NCBI RefSeq assembly: GCF_022898935.1 | Contig: NZ_JALIRP010000008.1 | Coordinates: forward strand, 1-64,000 | From: Paenibacillus mangrovi | GTDB lineage: Bacteria > Bacillota > Bacilli > Paenibacillales > Paenibacillaceae | DNA: 64,000 nt | Direction of reading: 5' to 3' | The notes under the pieces: model-generated | What the model was told of the DNA's origin: nothing | The model's database searches: none | What the model saw: the letters and a program-made list of their open reading frames with translations, nothing else | Part shown: in pieces, positions 60,949 through 64,000 of the stretch | How positions within the stretch are numbered: the first letter of the stretch is position 1 | Layout of the letters: each line of letters opens with the position of its first letter | Position numbers and translations under genes: made by a program

Positions 60949-61617
60949 TCAGGCCTGGAACTCACTTTGTTTCGACGACATTTTGCTCCGATATAGAGCA
61001 GGCAGCATGAAAAACAATAAGTTGTAGATTTCCACAAGCGCAACGGCTCCAATCACATCCATAATGACATGCTGTTTCATGAAAAGGGTCGAAGCGATGA
61101 TCAAAATGGACATTCCGCTGATCAATGTCACATTCAAACGGTTGCGGGCTGGACTCTTCCAAATCATCCGCATGACCATATAGCTGGAGAAACAGTGAAT
61201 GCTCGGAAAGCAGTTAAACGGCTCATCACGGTTGTAAATATAGCGCGTCAGCCGCGCAAACGGATCGTTTCCAATCACTTCTGGCCGCGGTACGGTCGTC
61301 TGGAACACCAAATAGATGCCGTAGCAGGTAAGCGCACATACCGTATACATCAGCAAAGAGCGGTAATAGGATGGCCGGTCGCGTAAAAAAAAGTAGACTA
61401 TACAGACGTAAATATAGAAAATCCATATACCATAAGGAACAGCGAAATATTTAATAAACGGTATCGCCTGATCCAGCGGAGTAAGAAGCGAATACACTTT
61501 ATCCGTCGGATGGTTTACAAAGTGATATAGAGCTCCAAGAACGGGAAAAACAAGCATAAGCAGTAGAGGAGCCCAGTGCAGCAGCTTTTGGGGAATCCTG
61601 TCTTTTAAATATGTCAT
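60949..61617 (-). CDS. PAP2-like membrane phosphatase
   Basis: 222 aa from ATG 61617 (AAAGG 10 bases upstream). About six membrane segments. PAP2 motifs are recognisable but diverged: PRPEV, CFPSIHCFSSYM (motif 2 histidine) and STLFMKQHVIMDVIGAV (motif 3 His and Asp). The family removes phosphate from lipid or isoprenoid phosphates, or transfers phospho-inositol groups. The substrate here is unknown. It is terminated by the hairpin at 60865. Confidence 0.8.
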   Translation of the reverse strand: MTYLKDRIPQKLLHWAPLLLMLVFPVLGALYHFVNHPTDKVYSLLTPLDQAIPFIKYFAVPYGIWIFYIYVCIVYFFLRDRPSYYRSLLMYTVCALTCYGIYLVFQTTVPRPEVIGNDPFARLTRYIYNRDEPFNCFPSIHCFSSYMVMRMIWKSPARNRLNVTLISGMSILIIASTLFMKQHVIMDVIGAVALVEIYNLLFFMLPALYRSKMSSKQSEFQA

Positions 61618-61759
61618 CTTATCAGTACCTTTCTGCATTCAACAAATCTCGTTTGGGACAACGCACCCTGGCATTGCCCGCAAAACCTTGTTAAATTATC
61701 ATTGTACTCTGTGATCCACCATCATTCAACTCAATATATGTAGATATTTAGTGAAGGAC

Positions 61760-62980
61760 TCAGTTCTCTGCTAAGGAAAACCGGAATATTTGACGAAGTA
61801 TAACCGCAGCCCCGCCGATCAGGTTTCTGTCCGGCCCTAGCGAGGATTGGGTAATTCGGATCCCATCTTTCAATATCCGCATTCCATGTTTTTGCACACG
61901 TTCCCGGATCTGCTCCAGCAATTTCGGATTATCATAAGCGAGGCTGCCATCCAGAATAATCGCTCCCGGATTAAACAGATTGACCAAATTGATCATACCT
62001 GCACTTAAATGTTCAGCAATCTCTTCATTAATATCATTCGACAATGCGTCGCCAAGACGAATAGCTTCTTTATATAAAGACGGCCGAATTTCCGAAAAGT
62101 TACCCTTGCAGAGCTCATTCAGCACCGTTGGTCTTCCTGATGTGATGCTTGCCACGATTCTCGAATACACAGCTGTCCAGCTAATGACATTTTCCAGGCA
62201 TCCCACATTTCCGCATTCACACCGGATCCCGCTCCGGCTTACGCTCGTATGACCGAATTCACCTGCTCCTCCGCTGTTTCCGCGCAAAACGCTGTCATTG
62301 ACAAGAATCCCGGCACCCACACCATCCCCCACGACAATATAGATCAAATCCGGATATTCTCCGCAGCTTCCGAACCTTCGCTCCGCAAGCACAACGGCAT
62401 TGGCGTCGTTTTCGATCCATGTAGGCAGTCCATATCGCTGCTCGATCATTTCCTTTAATGGAACATTTTCCAGGCGAAGCTTCGAGTTGTAATAGACGAT
62501 GCCTTTTTCCACATTAACCACACCTGGGACTGTAACGGCGATGCCGATACACTGTTCACGCCCCGCACTATCCTGCATAAACAAATCCAGCTCTTCCGTC
62601 ATCAGCCGAATGATCTCTACGCCCTTTTGGCCCTTTACCGGTTTAAGGTGCTTTCGTCTGATCCGGGCCTCCAAATTCAGTTCCGCAAGCTCGATTGAAC
62701 TGTTCGTGATCGCTATCACGATAATATAATGATTATCGGGTGCAAACTTCAGCAAAATCGGCTTTCTCCCGCCACTGGATTTGCCTGCTCCAAGTTCGGA
62801 TACATATCCTTCCTTGATCAATTCCTGAACAGCAGAAGCCACGGTTGAAGGACTGACCCTACATTCTTTAGCAATGCTGATCCTCGAGATTGGGCCGTGA
62901 CTCCGGATTTTGTTCAGTATTATTGAACGGTTCAGCTCTTGAACCAGCTTCAAGTCGCCTTTCCTCATCTTTTTCAACAA
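61760..62980 (-). CDS. ROK-family transcriptional repressor
   Basis: 406 aa; start TTG 62980 or 62977, or ATG 62968 (GGGGA nearby favours TTG). A winged helix-turn-helix at ~15-75 (SRISIAKECRVSPSTVASAVQELIKEGYVSE) is followed by a ROK domain (~85-400) with the zinc motif CECGNVGCLENVIS and GAGILVNDSVLRGNSGGAGEFGH. The ATP-binding DxGxT start motif of ROK kinases is replaced (VIAITNSSIEL), consistent with a sugar-responsive regulator such as XylR/NagC and not a kinase. Divergent from the sugar-binding protein gene, so it probably controls that transporter. Confidence 0.9.
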   Translation of the reverse strand: MLKKMRKGDLKLVQELNRSIILNKIRSHGPISRISIAKECRVSPSTVASAVQELIKEGYVSELGAGKSSGGRKPILLKFAPDNHYIIVIAITNSSIELAELNLEARIRRKHLKPVKGQKGVEIIRLMTEELDLFMQDSAGREQCIGIAVTVPGVVNVEKGIVYYNSKLRLENVPLKEMIEQRYGLPTWIENDANAVVLAERRFGSCGEYPDLIYIVVGDGVGAGILVNDSVLRGNSGGAGEFGHTSVSRSGIRCECGNVGCLENVISWTAVYSRIVASITSGRPTVLNELCKGNFSEIRPSLYKEAIRLGDALSNDINEEIAEHLSAGMINLVNLFNPGAIILDGSLAYDNPKLLEQIRERVQKHGMRILKDGIRITQSSLGPDRNLIGGAAVILRQIFRFSLAEN

Positions 62981-63172
62981 TGTTCCCCTTTCTTCTTCAA
63001 GTTCCGATCATTATATTCCATCCTATTTCATTAATTCTATAAAATATAGTTCGTCTTATTTACTTCTTCCAGTACTTATTCCAATGAAAAAAATATGTAT
63101 GGCTTATTAGCATCCTTTTTCCCACGCTGTCATAAGCGAATAAAATTTCGAATAAAACATTTTTACTATTTT

Positions 63173-63187
63173 TTGTAATCGCTTACT
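63173..63187 (+). promoter_or_regulatory. cre site (CcpA operator)
   Basis: TTGTAATCGCTTACT matches the CcpA consensus WTGNAANCGNWNNCW at every fixed position. It abuts the -35 box of the sugar transporter promoter, so CcpA would repress. Confidence 0.85.
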
Positions 63188-63222
63188 TGAAAAAAATATA
63201 CAGCAAAGCTATAATTTTACGC
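63187..63222 (+). promoter_or_regulatory. sigma-A promoter of the sugar ABC transporter
   Basis: TTGAAA (63187-63192), a 17-base spacer and TATAAT (63210-63215). The leader of ~180 nt ends in AGGAGGAA at 63390-63397. Confidence 0.85.
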
Positions 63223-63403
63223 AACAGATGTCATAGTTTTCCTGAAATGCTATTCAGTGGGTAATTCTATCATTCGATTTACTTTTTTCGATTGTTGGAG
63301 TAACTATGACTAATTGATGCGTGAAAGGAGGTTTTTTTACATAACGGGCAGCGTTTATTGAAGAATAAATCCATATTTAACACAAATTTAGGAGGAAATG
63401 TCG

Positions 63404-64000
63404 ATGAGAAAAAGATGTTCTGTACTCATAACGATTCTGTTCCTGTTTACTACGGTTTTAGCCGGCTGCGGCGGATCTTCTTCCGGGGACTCCGGTGGCA
63501 AGACAGTCCTTAACGTCGCCTTATGGGATGAAAATGTCAAAGACACCCTTACTAAAACCATTCAGCTCTATAACAAGAGCCATCCGGATGTTGAAGTAAA
63601 GGTGACTTATACGCCATGGGGGGACTACTGGACGAAGCTCAAAACAAGCCTCGCCGGCAACAGCGGTCCTGATGTGTTTTGGATGAACGGACCGAACTTC
63701 TACGCTTATGCCTCCAACGGCTGGATCAAAGATCTGCAGCCCCTTATTGACCAAAGCAAGCTCGATACCTCCGTTTACACGGACGCGCTTGTTAACCTCT
63801 ACTCTTACAAGGACCATCTCTATGGCCTCCCGTACTTCCTCGACGCTGTAGGCCTTTACTATAACAAGGAATTATTCGACAAAGCCGGCATCCCCTATCC
63901 GGATAACACCTGGACCTGGAACACCATTGAAGAAAATGCGGCTAAGCTCACGGACAAGAAGAGTGGCGTATACGGATATGCAGCGTTAGTTGACAGCCAG
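63404..64000 (+). CDS. sugar ABC transporter substrate-binding lipoprotein (5' part)
   Basis: At least 199 aa, open at the window end. ATG 63404 with AGGAGGAA upstream. Signal peptide with lipobox LAGC (Cys22), then a short Gly/Ser linker and a family-1 solute-binding protein fold: NVALWDENVKDTLTKTIQLYN, GDYWTKLKTSLAGNSGPDVFWMNG, and LPYFLDAVGLYYNKELFDKAGIPYP. Likely to bind a sugar or oligosaccharide; the permease genes should follow outside the window. Controlled by CcpA (cre) and probably by the divergent ROK repressor. Confidence 0.92.
   Translation, partial: MRKRCSVLITILFLFTTVLAGCGGSSSGDSGGKTVLNVALWDENVKDTLTKTIQLYNKSHPDVEVKVTYTPWGDYWTKLKTSLAGNSGPDVFWMNGPNFYAYASNGWIKDLQPLIDQSKLDTSVYTDALVNLYSYKDHLYGLPYFLDAVGLYYNKELFDKAGIPYPDNTWTWNTIEENAAKLTDKKSGVYGYAALVDSQ

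Larger units (their letters stand above)
62981..63403. other. divergent regulatory region of the ROK regulator and sugar transporter
   Basis: Beyond the annotated promoter and cre site, it has a small palindrome CTATAAAATATAG (63036-63048) and a direct repeat CGAATAAAA-TTT-CGAATAAAA (63137-63157); either could be an operator for the ROK repressor. No ORF is supported. A second AAAGGAGG at ~63325 has no plausible start codon after it. Confidence 0.5.

Noticed and set aside
63317..63361. Short leader peptide (ATGCGTGAAAGG...) before the sugar-binding protein gene
   Set aside because: No ribosome-binding site in front of its ATG and no codon pattern suggesting attenuation.

Overview
The window looks like a chromosome segment from an endospore-forming, low-to-mid GC Firmicute, most probably Paenibacillus or a close relative. 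The evidence is the 16S rRNA 5' end, the sporulation genes (spo0B, spoIVFA/FB, spoIIB, spoVID, safA-like, lonB), Firmicute RNA regulation (a valine T-box and an L21 leader), strong AGGAGG ribosome-binding sites and frequent TTG/GTG starts. The gene order closely follows the Bacillus subtilis tig-clpX-lon-engB-hem-spoVID-valS-folC-spoIIB-maf-radC-mre-min-spoIVF-rplU-rpmA-spo0B-obg-pheBA region, with several insertions. The genus is inferred from gene content and was not checked by a database search.

Layout. Almost everything from 1 to 55.4 kb is on the minus strand. 1-0.45 kb: 5' end of a 16S gene with its leader and tandem promoters, running out of the window. 0.5-2.4 kb: a SafA-like LysM spore-coat protein with a striking tandem repeat. 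2.5-7.3 kb: a pheB-hom-thrC-thrB-pheA operon for threonine and phenylalanine. 7.5-10.9 kb: rplU-prp-rpmA, then spo0B-obg. 11-14 kb: rng and spoIVFA-spoIVFB. 14.2-18.3 kb: an OpuC osmolyte ABC transporter and a UPF0316 membrane protein. 18.5-25.6 kb: minCD, mreBCD, radC, maf, a DUF4321 protein and spoIIB. 25.7-31.7 kb: valS-folC-murC behind a valine T-box. 31.8-42 kb: spoVID, a pseudouridine synthase and the tetrapyrrole operon hemA-hemX-(precorrin-2 dehydrogenase)-hemC-(cobA-hemD fusion)-hemB-hemL. 42.2-44.2 kb: two unrecognised genes around speD. 44.5-54.3 kb: engB, lonA, lonB, ispG, clpX, clpP and tig. 54.4-55.4 kb: an unrecognised gene that appears to start with AUU. 55.7 kb: tRNA-Arg(UCU) on the plus strand, then an 800-base stretch of small repeats. 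56.2-59.8 kb: a BmrCD-like heterodimeric ABC exporter, with a divergent methyltransferase at 60.1 kb. 60.9-64 kb: a PAP2-like membrane protein, a ROK repressor and the start of a sugar ABC transporter behind a catabolite-repressed promoter.

How the genes work together. The cluster joins cell shape and division (MreBCD, MinCD), spore formation (SpoIIB septum, Spo0B phosphorelay, SpoIVFA/FB sigma-K activation, SpoVID-SafA coat), protein quality control (Tig, ClpXP, LonA, LonB), heme/siroheme synthesis and ribosome assembly (Obg, EngB, L21, L27 with its processing protease Prp).

I found no phage, CRISPR array, transposase or obviously foreign island. The window is mainly core genome. Its less-described content is in regulatory and repeat elements: the AUU-start gene, dispersed intergenic repeats, the safA tandem repeat, the structured speD leader and a hairpin before hemA.
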